Below are positions 1 through 9,863 of a stretch of 64,000 nucleotides of DNA, one piece after another (position 1 is the stretch's first letter; every line of letters begins with the position of its first letter). The notes under the pieces are model-generated. The model saw nothing but the letters and a program-made list of their open reading frames with translations. It did not search any database and was not told where the DNA came from. Made by a program: the position numbers and the translations under genes. This DNA comes from JBKQVT01 sp963804825 (GTDB lineage Bacteria; Planctomycetota; Planctomycetia; Pirellulales; Thermoguttaceae), in contig CAWDRV010000003.1 of the NCBI GenBank assembly GCA_963804825.1, positions 310,001 to 374,000 on the forward strand, in the 5' to 3' direction.

Positions 1-1
1 T

Positions 2-586
2 CGCGCGAGCCATGAAACCGGCTGGGACGAATACTGGTGCTCCTGCAACGGCGAGCACCTGCTGGACCTGTTGCGACAGGGGTTCTTCACGCCCCAAGAA
101 CCGGTGTTGCAGCCGGGCATCGACGACGTCCTGTTGCAGACCTACCAGGACCTGCTCGACTTGGCCCGCGCAGAACCGGTCGGATTTCCGCAGGTTGCCG
201 CCGCGAAGGTCTACGAGATCCTGGCCGTGGCGCTGGCCGCGGTCCGCCGTCGTGGCGCCACGTCACGCGATGAGAACCGCATCCGCGTGGCCAAGGCCTA
301 CCTGGCCGACAACGTCGAGGGCCCCTTGGCCATCGCCGAGTTGGCGGCCAAGCTGCACATCAGCCCGGAACATCTGCGCCGGCTCTTCCGCCACTCGACC
401 GGCATGTCGCCGCACGAGTATCACCTCGAGTTGAAGATGCACCGCGCCCGGCAGTTGCTCCACGGCACGAATATGACGGTCAAGCAGATCGCCCAAGCCC
501 TGGGCTTCGAGAGCCCGTTTCACTTTTCCAGGGTGTTCAAGCGTCGGACCGGCGCTCCGCCCGGTCATTGGCGCCGCTCTCCGTAG
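2..586 (+). CDS. AraC-family transcriptional regulator, 5' end cut by window edge
   Basis: The frame is open from base 2, so the true start lies outside the window and about 194 C-terminal residues are visible. The last ~100 residues form the two helix-turn-helix units of the AraC/XylS DNA-binding domain: the first around LAIAELAAKLHISPEHLRRL, the second around VKQIAQALGFESPFHFSRVF. The upstream part (HETGWDEYW...) fits the end of a cupin-like sensing domain, so this is probably a sugar-responsive activator. It is convergent with the glycosidase-like gene and the 3' ends overlap by about 20 bp. That gene is a plausible target, but this is only inferred from position. Confidence 0.9.
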   Translation, partial: RASHETGWDEYWCSCNGEHLLDLLRQGFFTPQEPVLQPGIDDVLLQTYQDLLDLARAEPVGFPQVAAAKVYEILAVALAAVRRRGATSRDENRIRVAKAYLADNVEGPLAIAELAAKLHISPEHLRRLFRHSTGMSPHEYHLELKMHRARQLLHGTNMTVKQIAQALGFESPFHFSRVFKRRTGAPPGHWRRSP

Positions 587-3529
587 GCCCCGCTCCGAGG
601 CGGATTTTCCCGCGGCAGACCGAGCGACACGGCCGGCGTGGGATCGCTTTCCTGGCCTTCCTTGTCCACAGCCGAGATCCGGTAGTACCACGCCCCCGCA
701 CGCTTCCGCCCGGAAAGATCGAACCCGTTGTCCGTGAATCGGACGGTGCCCTCGGCCACGTAGGTGAGCAACGTGTCGGGCCCGGTCGGAAAATTCGGCT
801 GCCGGCCGCGGTAGATCCGGTACCAGAAGACGCTTCCCGCCGCGGGCGGATCCCAGCGAATGGCCCCGTCGTCCGCCCTGGGGTTGCGCGGCGGCAGCAG
901 TCTGCCGGCGGCCGCCGGCGGACTGCTCACCAGCGACAGCGGCATCCGGGGCGAGTCGGGCGGAAAGCGGGCGACGTTGTCGCCGTCGCTCGACTCGACG
1001 TAGTATTCCAGCCCCGCAGGACCGACCTCCGCCGCGGGAATCGCCGCCGCGAACACCGCCTTCACGCGGCGGCGCATCGGCAGCGACTTCCATGCCGCGA
1101 CGCCAGGCGCCCGATAATAGACCGCGGCCGAAACGCTCTCCGGCGTCCGGTTCGCCAGGACGCGTATCTTCACCCACACCGGCTGCCCCTCCGTGGCCGA
1201 CGTCGGCGGCGACACCATCACGATGTGCGGCGGGGTCTTGCCGGCCGCGCCGGCCTGGCAGATCGACGGCGCCGACCGCGGACTCTCGCGCCCGTCCGCC
1301 GTCACCGCGGCAACCGTGTAACGATACTCGCCGTCGCCGCGGTCCTCGTAGCGTAGTTGCGAAACCGGCAACAGCGCCGCGTCGAGCCTCGTCTTGTCGC
1401 GGTAGACGTGGAACCCCTTGGCCCCAGGCTCCATGTTTCTCCAGGTGATCACGGCGCCGGTGCGGGTGCCGCGGGCCTCGACCTCCGACGGCGGCTGCAC
1501 GGCGAACTTCCGCCGCAAGGCGTCCTCCCGGGCCACGTAGTTCCCTTGCACGAAGCGGTTCTCGACGCTCGTCACGTTGCCCAGCGAGGAAATATCGTTG
1601 ACGCGATACGTGAAATTGTGCACCCAGGACTCCATCGCCCCGGGCAAGTCGTCCCATTGGTATCGCTCAAAGTTGTGATCCAACTCGATGTGGTCTTTCT
1701 CCGCGGCCAGCCGGCGCCTCAGCAGGCGCAGGCGGGCCTTGCGCCCCTCCGACGCGGCTGCGGCAATCGCCCCATCGACGACGGCCAATTGCCGGACCGC
1801 CTTGTCGAGTTCCTCCGCGCCGGCGCCGTCCTTGAAGGGCCACGTGGGCCCGGCTTCGGCAAAGAGCGAAGCCACCGGCTCATTCTGGTCGATGATCGCC
1901 GCGATCCGGTCGGCCACGTTCTCGCCGTAGTTGACGGCCGCATACTCGCGATACACGGCCCGTAACGAAGCGTACTTGCCGGCCAGGTCCCAGGGGGCCT
2001 TGGCGACGTAGGATATCTTCGGATCGACGGCGTCCGCCACGCGCCACGTGAGGCAGTAAAACCCTTTCATGTTCGCCGCGCGCCGCTGCCAAGCCTTGAT
2101 CGTGTTCGAGAGATGGACCTTGTACGTGGCGTAATACTCCGAGCTGTCGCCGTCCCGTTCCAGCCAGGGGCAGCCCCAATACTCGCGGGCGCCATACGCC
2201 GCCCCGCTGTCGCAAGCGTCCGAGTAGGCCGCAATCGGCGAGCACAATGACGTCGGCCGGAAGCTGGGCGATGGAGGCCGGATTGAGCCCCCAACCGGCA
2301 ACAGCCAGCCGCGTGGCCGGCGAGCGGGCCTTCAGCTTCTCGTAAAAGCCCATGACCGTCCGCCGCCAGGACGCCCATTTCGCCGGGTCGCTCCCCGTGT
2401 CTTCCGCCTGGAAGCACAACAGGTAATCCAGATCGGGATAGTCGCGGACGATCTGCTCCGCGCGGGCGGCCACCACCCCGGGATCGTCCGCCTTGGCCTT
2501 GTAATCCTCGGGAAGCACGTTGATGTCCAAGCCCAGGCCGACCTTGACGCCGCGGGCGTGGGCGTGGGCAAGGATCTTCTGGAACTCGGACGCCCCCTTG
2601 CGGAAGACCTCTTCATTCGACAGGCCCTCGTTGTGCAAGGTGCAGTCCGCCCCAAAGTCGTAATCGTCGAAAAGATCGCCCGCGCCGAAGCGATACTGGG
2701 CCAGGTCCCACGGCGGCCCCCACCAAAAATGGCCGGTCCGCACCGTCGCCATCCAGACCCGGGACGTGATCCCCCGGTAGGTGAAATTATGGAACATCTC
2801 GTTGTGCCGCGGCACCGGCGAGACCCGCGGCAGCAGGCCCGTCTCGTTGTAATTGTGAATGTGCAGGAAGTTCATCCGCATCTTGGCCATCTGGTCGATA
2901 ATGAATCGCCAGTCTTCCCACGAATAGACCGTGGCCGACTGCGGGAAGTTGGTCCAGGGGAGGAATCCGCGAATGGCCGCCGCCGGCGCTTTCCGCTCGT
3001 CCACATGGGCCAATCGCAGCGGCGCCTTGCGGTCCGGCAGCACGTCGCCGCACAAGTAGAACCCGATGCCGTAATGCTCCTCCAACAGGCCATACACCCC
3101 GTAAAGACAGCCGCGCTCATCGCTGCCGGCAACGACGACAACCTCCTTGTCGCCGACGGCCAGCCTCTTGAGCACGTAGCCCTGCGGCCCGGGGTCGGCG
3201 TCCGAGACTTTCACTTGCCCGGCCGCGGCCAACTTCTCGATCAACGGATTGGTCTTCCGCCGGCCGAGGACGAAGCCCGCTGCATCGACCGCAGTCACGC
3301 CCGTGCGGATCTTCGGCAGCGATCCGGACAATTGGTAGAGATACCGCTGCAACTCGCGGGCCGCGTATTGTTCCAAGGCGGGAGCGTCCCGTCCGACGTA
3401 GATGCTGATCTGCTCCGTGGCGCCGCCGGCCGGCGACGGCTTTTCTTCCGTCGCCGACGATGGACGGCAGGCTGCGATGGCCAGGAGTCCCCAAATCCAT
3501 GCGATTGCGCAAGTCCGGCTTCGATTCAT
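565..3529 (-). CDS. Secreted glycoside-hydrolase-like lipoprotein with FN3 domains, frameshifted
   Basis: Start chosen at MNRSRTC, preceded by AGGAAGAG. Residues 1-20 form a lipoprotein signal ending in the lipobox IAAC, so the protein should be membrane-anchored outside the cytoplasm. The N-terminal ~150 residues (IYVGRDAPALEQYAARELQR) resemble the small beta/alpha domain that precedes GH20 and alpha-glucuronidase catalytic barrels. A barrel-like region follows, then two fibronectin-III-like segments (for example ARGTRTGAVITWRNMEPG). The reading frame breaks near 2230: one frame ends in PADVIVLA and the other resumes at PIAAYSDAC, one base apart. An unbroken protein would have about 985 residues. 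Substrate unknown. Sequence error and real inactivation are both possible. Confidence 0.7.
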
Positions 3530-3583
3530 GTTGCTCTTCCTGTTATCGGTCATGCTGACGGGCCGTTGTTTCAGATTGCGACA

Positions 3584-4030
3584 TCACTGATGTACATGCT
3601 GTGAAGTCTCGTTCACGCGGAGACGCGGAGTCGCGGAAGGAGAGGGAACATAGTTGTTGACGACGCGGTGCAGTCCTTCCTTCATCGTGGCCGCTCCGAA
3701 GTTGAGCAATAGGCCGACGGGCAAGTTGAGCAAGCGGAGATACGTCAAGACTTGTTTGGAGTGAACGGGAGCGAGATTTTCGACGGATTTCAGTTCCACA
3801 ACGACAACGGCTTCCACCAACAAGTCCACGCGAAAACCGTCCTCAAAACGCATCCCATCGAATTCAAACGAAACGGTCTTCTGCCGTTCCACTCTCAGCC
3901 CTCGCCGTTCCAATTCCTTTGCCAAAACCATTTCATAGACCGATTCCAGCAACCCCGGACCAAGCCGTGTATGCAGCTTATAAGCCGCGTCAACGACCTG
4001 GCCGGTAATATCGTCTATTTCTCTTGTCAT
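3584..4030 (-). CDS. GxxExxY family protein
   Basis: 148 residues from MTREIDDITG. The family-naming motif is present as GLLESVYE, followed by a compact PD-(D/E)XK-like core (DGFRVDLLVE...VVVELKSV) with the spaced D and ExK residues expected of a nuclease fold. A longer reading frame upstream runs through the neighbouring tRNA and is not credible. The gene is almost exactly bracketed by a 25-bp inverted repeat; the left arm lies inside the 3' end of the coding region and encodes SATPRLRVN. The family is known as small, mobile-looking genes; its cellular role is unknown. Confidence 0.85.
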   Translation of the reverse strand: MTREIDDITGQVVDAAYKLHTRLGPGLLESVYEMVLAKELERRGLRVERQKTVSFEFDGMRFEDGFRVDLLVEAVVVVELKSVENLAPVHSKQVLTYLRLLNLPVGLLLNFGAATMKEGLHRVVNNYVPSPSATPRLRVNETSQHVHQ

Positions 4031-4066
4031 GCCATTTCCTCTCCGCGACTCCGCGTCTCCGCGTGA
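3613..4066. repeat. 25-bp inverted repeat flanking the GxxExxY gene
   Basis: Arms at 3613-3637 and 4042-4066 are exact reverse complements, built from CGCGGAGA/CGCGGAGT octamers. One arm overlaps the gene's last codons and the other lies just upstream of its start. The arrangement looks like the ends of a small mobile unit, but no target duplication was recognised. Confidence 0.85.
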
Positions 4067-4175
4067 GCCTTTCACATCCCCCTTTTTCCCTTCCAGACTT
4101 TGTTGAGTATAACACTCCCAAAACGCACTGGACACCGGATGTTTTCCATGGGAACCACGAACAGATACAAACAAG

Positions 4176-4210
4176 AAAGCCTTTCGCAACCTACGGTCGC
4201 AAAAGGCTTT
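4176..4210 (-). terminator. Probable intrinsic terminator after tRNA-His
   Basis: On the minus strand an AAAGCCTTTTGCGAC arm pairs with GTTGCGAAAGGCTTT across a 5-base loop, followed by the moderately T-rich CTTGTTTG. It lies 6 bases past the tRNA 3' end. The strong stem supports termination; the weak T tract lowers confidence. Confidence 0.6.
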
Positions 4211-4216
4211 GCGAAG

Positions 4217-4291
4217 GGTGGGTGAGGGGACTTGAACCCCCGACTCCCAGATCCACAATCTGGTACTCTAACCAACTGAGCTACACCCACC
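4217..4291 (-). tRNA. tRNA-His (GTG)
   Basis: The minus strand folds into a full cloverleaf: acceptor GTGGGTG/CACCCAC, D-arm AGCTCAGTTGGTTAGAGT, anticodon stem CCAGA/TCTGG around the loop TTGTGGA (anticodon GTG), and a T-arm containing GGTTCAAGTCC. The extra 5' G pairing with C73, the identity mark of tRNA-His, is encoded. The 3' CCA is not encoded and must be added. Confidence 0.97.
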
Positions 4292-4356
4292 GTCTCGCTT
4301 CAGACACACCACTATACCCGCCAAAACCCCGCCGGTCAACCGCCCCAACGAGCCGC

Positions 4357-7300
4357 TCACTCGAAGATCAAGTACCCGAAACCCTCGGGCATGACGGTCG
4401 TCGCGGCGGGCGTGGTCCAGGATTGAAAACCCACGCCCGGCACCGTCCGCTGCAGGCCGATGGCCCAAACCGTCCGCGCCGCGGGACGGTGGCTGGTGAG
4501 CTGACCCAGCGGAATCGCCGCCTCGGCCGTCCATTGGCCGCCGTCGCTCCGGGCGGCCACGTACCAGGTCGGGTCCCACGTGCTGTCGCCGCAGCAGCTA
4601 TCGTGGGTCCAGCCGCGATGGTCGATCGTCAAACGGTAGTAGGTGGCATAATCGCGACCCAAGTCGATCAGCACATCGACGCGGTCGTGGGCCGCAAGAT
4701 CGGCGTCGCGGACGCGCGGACCGCCGGCCGATTCATACCGCGCCCCGGCGGCCATGCGGCAACGAATCGCGATGTAGAGAAACTCGTCGTCGTGGGCGAG
4801 CATGACGGTGGCCGGCCACTTCGCATCGTCGTGCAGGCTGCTCTGCAAAGCCGACCGGCTTGGCCCGTTGCCAAACGGCGTCGTCCAGCCGGCCGTCCAA
4901 TCGCGGCTTGGTCGCGGCGGTCACGCAGGCCAGCGTCGGTTTGGGCGGGGCGCCTTTCGACTGGGCCAACCAGATTTCGCCCCGCGCAGGCCGACCAGGC
5001 GTCGCCTTTGCCGCCGCGGCCCTGCATCAAGTACAAACGCTGGGCCTGCTGCGGCAAACCCTGCTTGCGATACGCGGCGGCCAAGGGAAATCGCACCGCC
5101 GGATGCGCAAACAGGTCCGGATAGTCGCGCTGGATCCGCATGGCCGTGGCCACGGCCCGATCCAGCCGCTTGCGCCCATGGGCCGGACCGCCCGCAGCCA
5201 AGTCGCCGCCGGCGCGCTCCGCCGCCTCGTCGCTGACATAGTATTGCACCAGCCAAACCAGGGCCGGCCGGCAAAGCGGATCGTCCGGGTATTGGTCTAC
5301 CAGCAACTGGAACGCCTCCGCCGCCAGGTCGCCGTGGCCCGTCAACGCATAGCGGTCGCCCAGCCGATAGAGGATCCCCGCGGCGCTGGCCGCGTCCAGC
5401 CCGCGGGTCAAGTCGCCGGCCTGCGCCAGCAATCGCACGGCAGCCTGCGGGTCGCGGTCCGCCTGGTCGAGAATCGCCTGCATGTGGCGTCGCCGCTCGG
5501 CGATGCGCCGCGGAAGATCGCTGCCCTCGGCCGTCGCCTCGATCAACTGCCGGCGGGCGTCGCTGCCGGGCACCAGCGCGGCGCCGGCGAAGAAATCCGC
5601 CGCCTTGCTCCGTCGGCGTCGCCTCCAGCAGCGGCCGGAACCCCAGCGCGGCGACGGGCGGCGTGAAAGCGGTCCTCCAGCAGACCCCGGGCCGGGCGCC
5701 GCCACGTCGGCCAGCGAGCGACCCAGCCGCGGCGCCAACTGGGCCGTCATCAGTTCGATCGCGCCGCGTGTCCCCGGCGGCATGGAGCCGTAGGCCCTTT
5801 TCACCTGCCACGGTTCCAGGCCCGCCAGCGCAATCTGGTCCGGAAACGCCCGCGGGTCGCCCGCCTTGCGGATGGCGCCGGCCACCACCTGCGCGATCAA
5901 TTGCTCCGCGGCGTCGTCGCCGGTCGGGCCGGCGAGGTTGGTCACGACGATTTCCGGCCGCCAGATGCGGATCTGCCGCACCAGATGCGATTCCAACTCC
6001 TGCAATCCGCGGCCGCCGTGGAACCGGTCCCAGCAGTCGATGACCGCCGCGGTGGAAAGCCGCAGGCCGGCCTGCCGCAGCGGGAATTGCCAGGCGGTCT
6101 CGGCGCCGCAACCGCCCACGGACACCACGGCCTCGTGGATGCGGTCCTCGCGAGGAGCCTCGTCCCGCGCGGCGATCTCGAGGTCGCGGCGGCCCAACAC
6201 GTCGATCACGCTCAGGTAGCCTTCGTTGCCGGCCAGCCGCGCCGCCAGTTCCAACGGGACGTCGTCTTCGTGGCAGAACAATCCCAGCATCGCGGCCCGG
6301 GCGCCGCCGCCCTGCTGGCGGCGCCAAGTCCGCCCGCCGTCCTCGGTGGCAAGGATCGTCCCCATCGCGCCGACCGCCCAGCCATGCTCGTCATCGACGA
6401 AAGTCATGCTCGAAAGCGGCAGCCGGGTCGGCGTGGGGAAGGCGCTCCACGTGCGGCCGCCGTCGGGCGAGTGCAGCACGCGGCTGCCCGGCGTGCCGGC
6501 GATCCAGCATTTCGGGCCGCGAACGGCCAGTGCGGCGAAGTCGAACATCGCCGCCGTGTCGCGGGGAAAAGACGGCGGCAGCCCGCGCCAATGACCGCCC
6601 AGGTCCGAAGTGAACAGGACCGCTCCGCCGTCGCCGACCAGCCAGGCATACGGCGGAACGACCAGCCGCAGTTGCCGCAGCGTTTGCAGGTCGAGCGTGC
6701 CGGCCCGCGCCGGTTCGAGATCGCCCTGGCGGACGGCGGCGGTCGCGGCGTTGCGGCCGGCCAGGATGCCCGTATGCGCGTCGAAGAAGTCGCCGGTCGT
6801 CCAGCCGTCGGCGTTGCCGCCGCACAGGGGCGTCCAGCTCCGCCCGCCGTCGTGGGTGGCGAAAACGCCGGAGGGAAACAGGGGCGACGAGTTGCCGGCG
6901 GCCCAGCCGCTGCGGGCGTCGAAGAAGCGAATTTGTTTCAACCCCGGCAGCAGCAGGCCCGGATTGCGATACCAGTGGCGGCCGCCGTCGCGCGTGGCCA
7001 GCACCACGCCGGAACTGTCGTGCAGGTACGGATGGGAGAATCCCCCGGCGGCCCAGCCGGTCCGGGCGTCGAGGAAGCAAACCGAGCAGAGCGGGCAGGC
7101 GACTCCGGAGTCTTGCCGTTGCCAGTTTCGGCCGCCGTCATCGGTGTGGCAGATGGCGCCGCGGTCGCCGACCGCCCAGCCGTGCTTCGCGTCGACGAAG
7201 CAAACCTCGTGCAGCCAGGCGTCGCCGCGCATGGCGTCGGTCTGCGCCGGATCGAACGTGTCGTAGGGCGTGCGTAGGGCAGGGCTCCGGGCAGCGGTTT

Positions 7301-7457
7301 TCGTCGGTCCGGGCGCGTCGGGCGAAGGTTGCGTGCGGCCGGCGGCCGACTCGCGTTCCAGCCGGAAGATTTCCCGCCCCTCGTCGCCCAGCGTTGCGGG
7401 GTCCGCCGGCGGGGCCTGCAAGGTCCACGCCAGGGCCAAGATTGCCAAAGCGGACAT
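4357..7457 (-). CDS. BNR/Ycf48-like repeat protein with LmbE-like and CBM9-like regions, frameshifted
   Basis: Start at MSALAILALAW, which opens a short signal peptide. Residues ~60-340 contain repeated beta-propeller blades of the BNR/Ycf48 type, for example FVDAKHGWAVGDRG and HTDDGGRNWQ. A region near residue 390 (LFCHEDDVPLE, later RPEIVVTN) resembles PIG-L/LmbE deacetylases. A TPR-like region follows (AAEAFQLLVDQYPDDP). The C-terminus (KPRLDGRLDDAVWQRA, then DDEFLYIAIRC) matches carbohydrate-binding module family 9-like domains. Frame breaks occur near 5650-5720 (compensating pair) and 4850-4970; joining them gives about 1030 residues. It is probably exported. The whole chain is unusual and its function unknown. 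Confidence 0.65.
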
Positions 7458-7597
7458 GGGATCGACCTCTTGTTCCAGGGGGTCCGCGGTCGAGAATGCC
7501 TCTGGGCCGATTGTAGGGTCCCAGGGCGCGCGGTGCAATGGCGCCCAACCAGGGTCCGCAGGGGCCCGTTGGCTTGTTTTGCCGCCTTTTCCTCCCC

Positions 7598-7626
7598 TTG
7601 TGGGGCCCAACGGGCTTGGGTATACT
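7598..7626 (+). promoter_or_regulatory. Sigma-70-type promoter for the small basic protein gene
   Basis: TTGTGG at 7598-7603 and TATACT at 7621-7626 are separated by 17 bases. They lie 33 bases before the start codon at 7659, a spacing fitting a highly expressed housekeeping gene. Confidence 0.55.
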
Positions 7627-7658
7627 GGACTGATTAGCCGCTGAGGAGTCCAACGACC

Positions 7659-7967
7659 ATGACGATGGATAAGAGCCTGCGTATGCGGACGGGCATGGTC
7701 CGCACCCGAAACGTCCTGACCCGCGACGAGCGGATCCGCCGCCTCCAGGCCGCCGACCGCTGGCAGGAGGGCGATAGCCCCTTCGGCTTGGCCAAAGTTC
7801 GCGTCTATAAACTGGCCATGAAGAAGAAGAAAAAGAAGAAGAAGGAAGAGGAGGAAGGGGTAGAAGGGGAAGCGGCCGCCGCCGAGGCCACTCCTGCCAA
7901 GACCCCCGCCAAGACCGCCGCCAAGCCGGCTGCCAAGACGCCTGCTAAGACACCTGCCAAGAAATAA
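7659..7967 (+). CDS. PVC-superphylum small basic protein with lysine-rich tail
   Basis: 102 residues beginning MTMDKSL, the typical opening of the conserved small basic protein family that is a signature of Planctomycetes, Verrucomicrobia and Chlamydiae. Core residues 1-52 carry the family pattern (VRTRNVLTRDERI, SPFGLAKVRVYK). The family has been suggested to be ribosome- or RNA-associated; this is not proven. Here the core is followed by a run of eight lysines and four glutamates and then by repeated AKTPAK/AAKTPAK units resembling histone H1 or bacterial H1-like tails. The AAG-rich run and the alternating proline tail suggest nucleic-acid binding. Confidence 0.9.
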   Translation: MTMDKSLRMRTGMVRTRNVLTRDERIRRLQAADRWQEGDSPFGLAKVRVYKLAMKKKKKKKKEEEEGVEGEAAAAEATPAKTPAKTAAKPAAKTPAKTPAKK

Positions 7968-8051
7968 CGGCAGCTAACGGCGCCAGAGTCTCCATTTTTC
8001 TCATTTTCCCTCTTGTCCCGGCTCTGCCGCTTCGCGTAGAATCCGCCCGCC

Positions 8052-9191
8052 ATGGGTGGATTTCGCACGATCGTCGGCTTGATCCTGCTGGGATGCCTGG
8101 CTTTCGGACTGAGACTATGCGCCGTGTTGGCGGTCTGGCCCGACCGGGCTGCGCCAAGCCTGACCATCGCCGCCACGGCGGGAAAGTCGCCGTCGGAATC
8201 GCCATCTCTATCCCGGTCTGAATCGCCGTCCGGATCAAGGTCCGGAGCGAGGTCGGACGGTCACGAGCCGCCGGGCAGCGGTGTTGATCGAGCCGCCCAG
8301 TTCTTGCAGTGCCTAGTGGGCGCGGCCACGGTCCTTGCCGTCGCCTGGCTGGGCTGGTTGCTGGTCCGCGAGCAACGGGTCATCGGCTGGATGGCTGCCT
8401 TGGGACTGGCGGTTTATCCGGCCCAGGTCAACGCGGCGGCTTACCCCCAGGCGGCCGTCTGGGCCACGTTGGCGCTGTGCTGCCTGATGGCCGTCGCCGT
8501 GTCGCCGCGGTGGCCATCCACCAGGGCCGGCGCGATCCTGGCCGGATGTCTGGCGGGCGTGGCCGTCGTGCTGGAGCCGGTTCTTGTGCTGGCGGCGCCG
8601 GTTTGTGCGATGGTTTTCTGGCGGGGCGCGGGCCGGCACGGCCAGGACGATCGGCCCCGCCGACCGGCATTCGGTCAACTTGCGATTCTGGCCGGCGTGG
8701 CGGTGGCCATCCTCGGCTGCTGGTGCGCGGGCGAGTGGCTTTGGGGCCGTGCGGCGAGTCCTTCACCGGCGGGCGCCGGGCAGGCCTGCCTGGAGCGGCT
8801 GCGAGACTTCCTGCTCTCCGGCGTGGCTGGTCCGGCCCATGACGCGGGCCGGCTGGAACGTTTTGCCACCATCGCCTGCCTGGTGCTGGCGTTGATGGGC
8901 GGTTGCATCTCGTGGCGTCGCTGGCGGGCACTTTGGCCGACGTACGCGATCGTTGCCGCGATTGTGCTTTCGGACGCGTGGGACGTGATTCCCGCCACGT
9001 CACGGCTGTCGCTCGAGCCGATCGGATTGCTCTGGGCGGCGTTGGCCGTCGGGCCGCCGTTGGCGCGGGTGTTTGCCGGCCGCGGGGTTCGCGTGTATCG
9101 GCCGGGCGAGCGGGCCGAGGATCCCCTGGAGCGCGCGCACCTGCTTCGCGGCCCGCATTATGACGTGGGCGTGCGGCGCCGGGCGGGATGA
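8052..9191 (+). CDS. Polytopic membrane protein, unknown function
   Basis: 379 residues with about seven hydrophobic segments, the first at residues 5-30 and others near 90-120, 125-150, 155-180, 220-245, 275-295 and 305-330. Between the first two segments lies a serine/arginine-rich stretch (SPSESPSLSRSESPSGSRSG) encoded by degenerate hexamer repeats. This is where ArnT/PMT-type glycosyltransferases carry a catalytic periplasmic loop, but the acidic catalytic pair cannot be seen, so no activity is assigned. It follows the small basic protein gene by 84 bases in the same direction. Confidence 0.7.
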   Translation: MGGFRTIVGLILLGCLAFGLRLCAVLAVWPDRAAPSLTIAATAGKSPSESPSLSRSESPSGSRSGARSDGHEPPGSGVDRAAQFLQCLVGAATVLAVAWLGWLLVREQRVIGWMAALGLAVYPAQVNAAAYPQAAVWATLALCCLMAVAVSPRWPSTRAGAILAGCLAGVAVVLEPVLVLAAPVCAMVFWRGAGRHGQDDRPRRPAFGQLAILAGVAVAILGCWCAGEWLWGRAASPSPAGAGQACLERLRDFLLSGVAGPAHDAGRLERFATIACLVLALMGGCISWRRWRALWPTYAIVAAIVLSDAWDVIPATSRLSLEPIGLLWAALAVGPPLARVFAGRGVRVYRPGERAEDPLERAHLLRGPHYDVGVRRRAG

Positions 9192-9225
9192 ATCGCCCGT
9201 CGCGGTTTCTTCCGGGCCTTGCGCA

Positions 9226-9435
9226 TCAGGCCGGTTTGACCGAGGAGGCACGCGGCCCTTTGCCGCGGGTGCCGCCTTCGCTTTCCAGTTCGTACTGGAC
9301 CGTCTGGCCTTCCTGAAGGTTGTCGAAGCCGGAATCGGCTACCGACGAATGATGGAAGAAAACCTCTCCGCGCTCGCCCGCGATGAACCCGAATCCTCGG
9401 TCCGAGACGAGCTTCGTAATCTTGCCCTGCGGCAT
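9226..9435 (-). CDS. Cold-shock-domain protein (CspA family)
   Basis: 69 residues, the usual length of a single cold-shock domain. The RNP1 motif is present as GFGFI and RNP2 as VFFHHSS, with the basic opening GKITKLV. It should bind single-stranded RNA or DNA as an RNA chaperone in the cytoplasm. It is a lone gene, convergent with the membrane protein on its left. Confidence 0.95.
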   Translation of the reverse strand: MPQGKITKLVSDRGFGFIAGERGEVFFHHSSVADSGFDNLQEGQTVQYELESEGGTRGKGPRASSVKPA

Positions 9436-9863
9436 CGCAACAACTCCTCAATCGAGACTGGGGGCTAGTGGCCCGCGGTTTCCAATGCCCGAGGTTCTGC
9501 TTTTTACGGCCGCGGCGGGCCACTTGGCCCAACGTACTGTATTTTCGAGCTAACAGATTAACATACCGTACTTGGGTCGGCGACACAACCCCCTCTGGAT
9601 AGCGAGGGTGCTGTTCGTTCCGTCCCGACCCGACCGAAGACGCCCGGAGGGGACCCAGTGGGTGCCCCGGAGGGTGCCCGGTCCCATTTTCGCCCGTCTT
9701 CGCCGCGAAAATCGGGACATTCCCCGTGAACGGCCGATTGCCAATCAGGGGCGGGGGGGACATAATGGAATAGAAGCGGCCGTCCGGCCACGAATAGAAA
9801 ACAGGCCGGGTTGTCGGCGCTGGAAGGGGCCATGAGTGGCCGGTGCATTGGGGGGGTCCCTGC
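9436..9863. other. Intergenic region with an imperfect palindrome
   Basis: 428 bp between the divergent cold-shock and J-domain-like genes. I see no coding region. The segment 9680-9724 reads GTCCCATTTTCGCC and, inverted, CGCGAAAATCGGGAC, a decayed relative of the GGGGACWGTCCC palindromes elsewhere in the window. Two promoters facing outward must lie here, but I could not pick clear boxes. Confidence 0.5.

Noticed and set aside
4024..5124. 366-residue plus-strand reading frame
   Set aside because: It runs across the tRNA-His gene and the opposite strand of the BNR-repeat gene.
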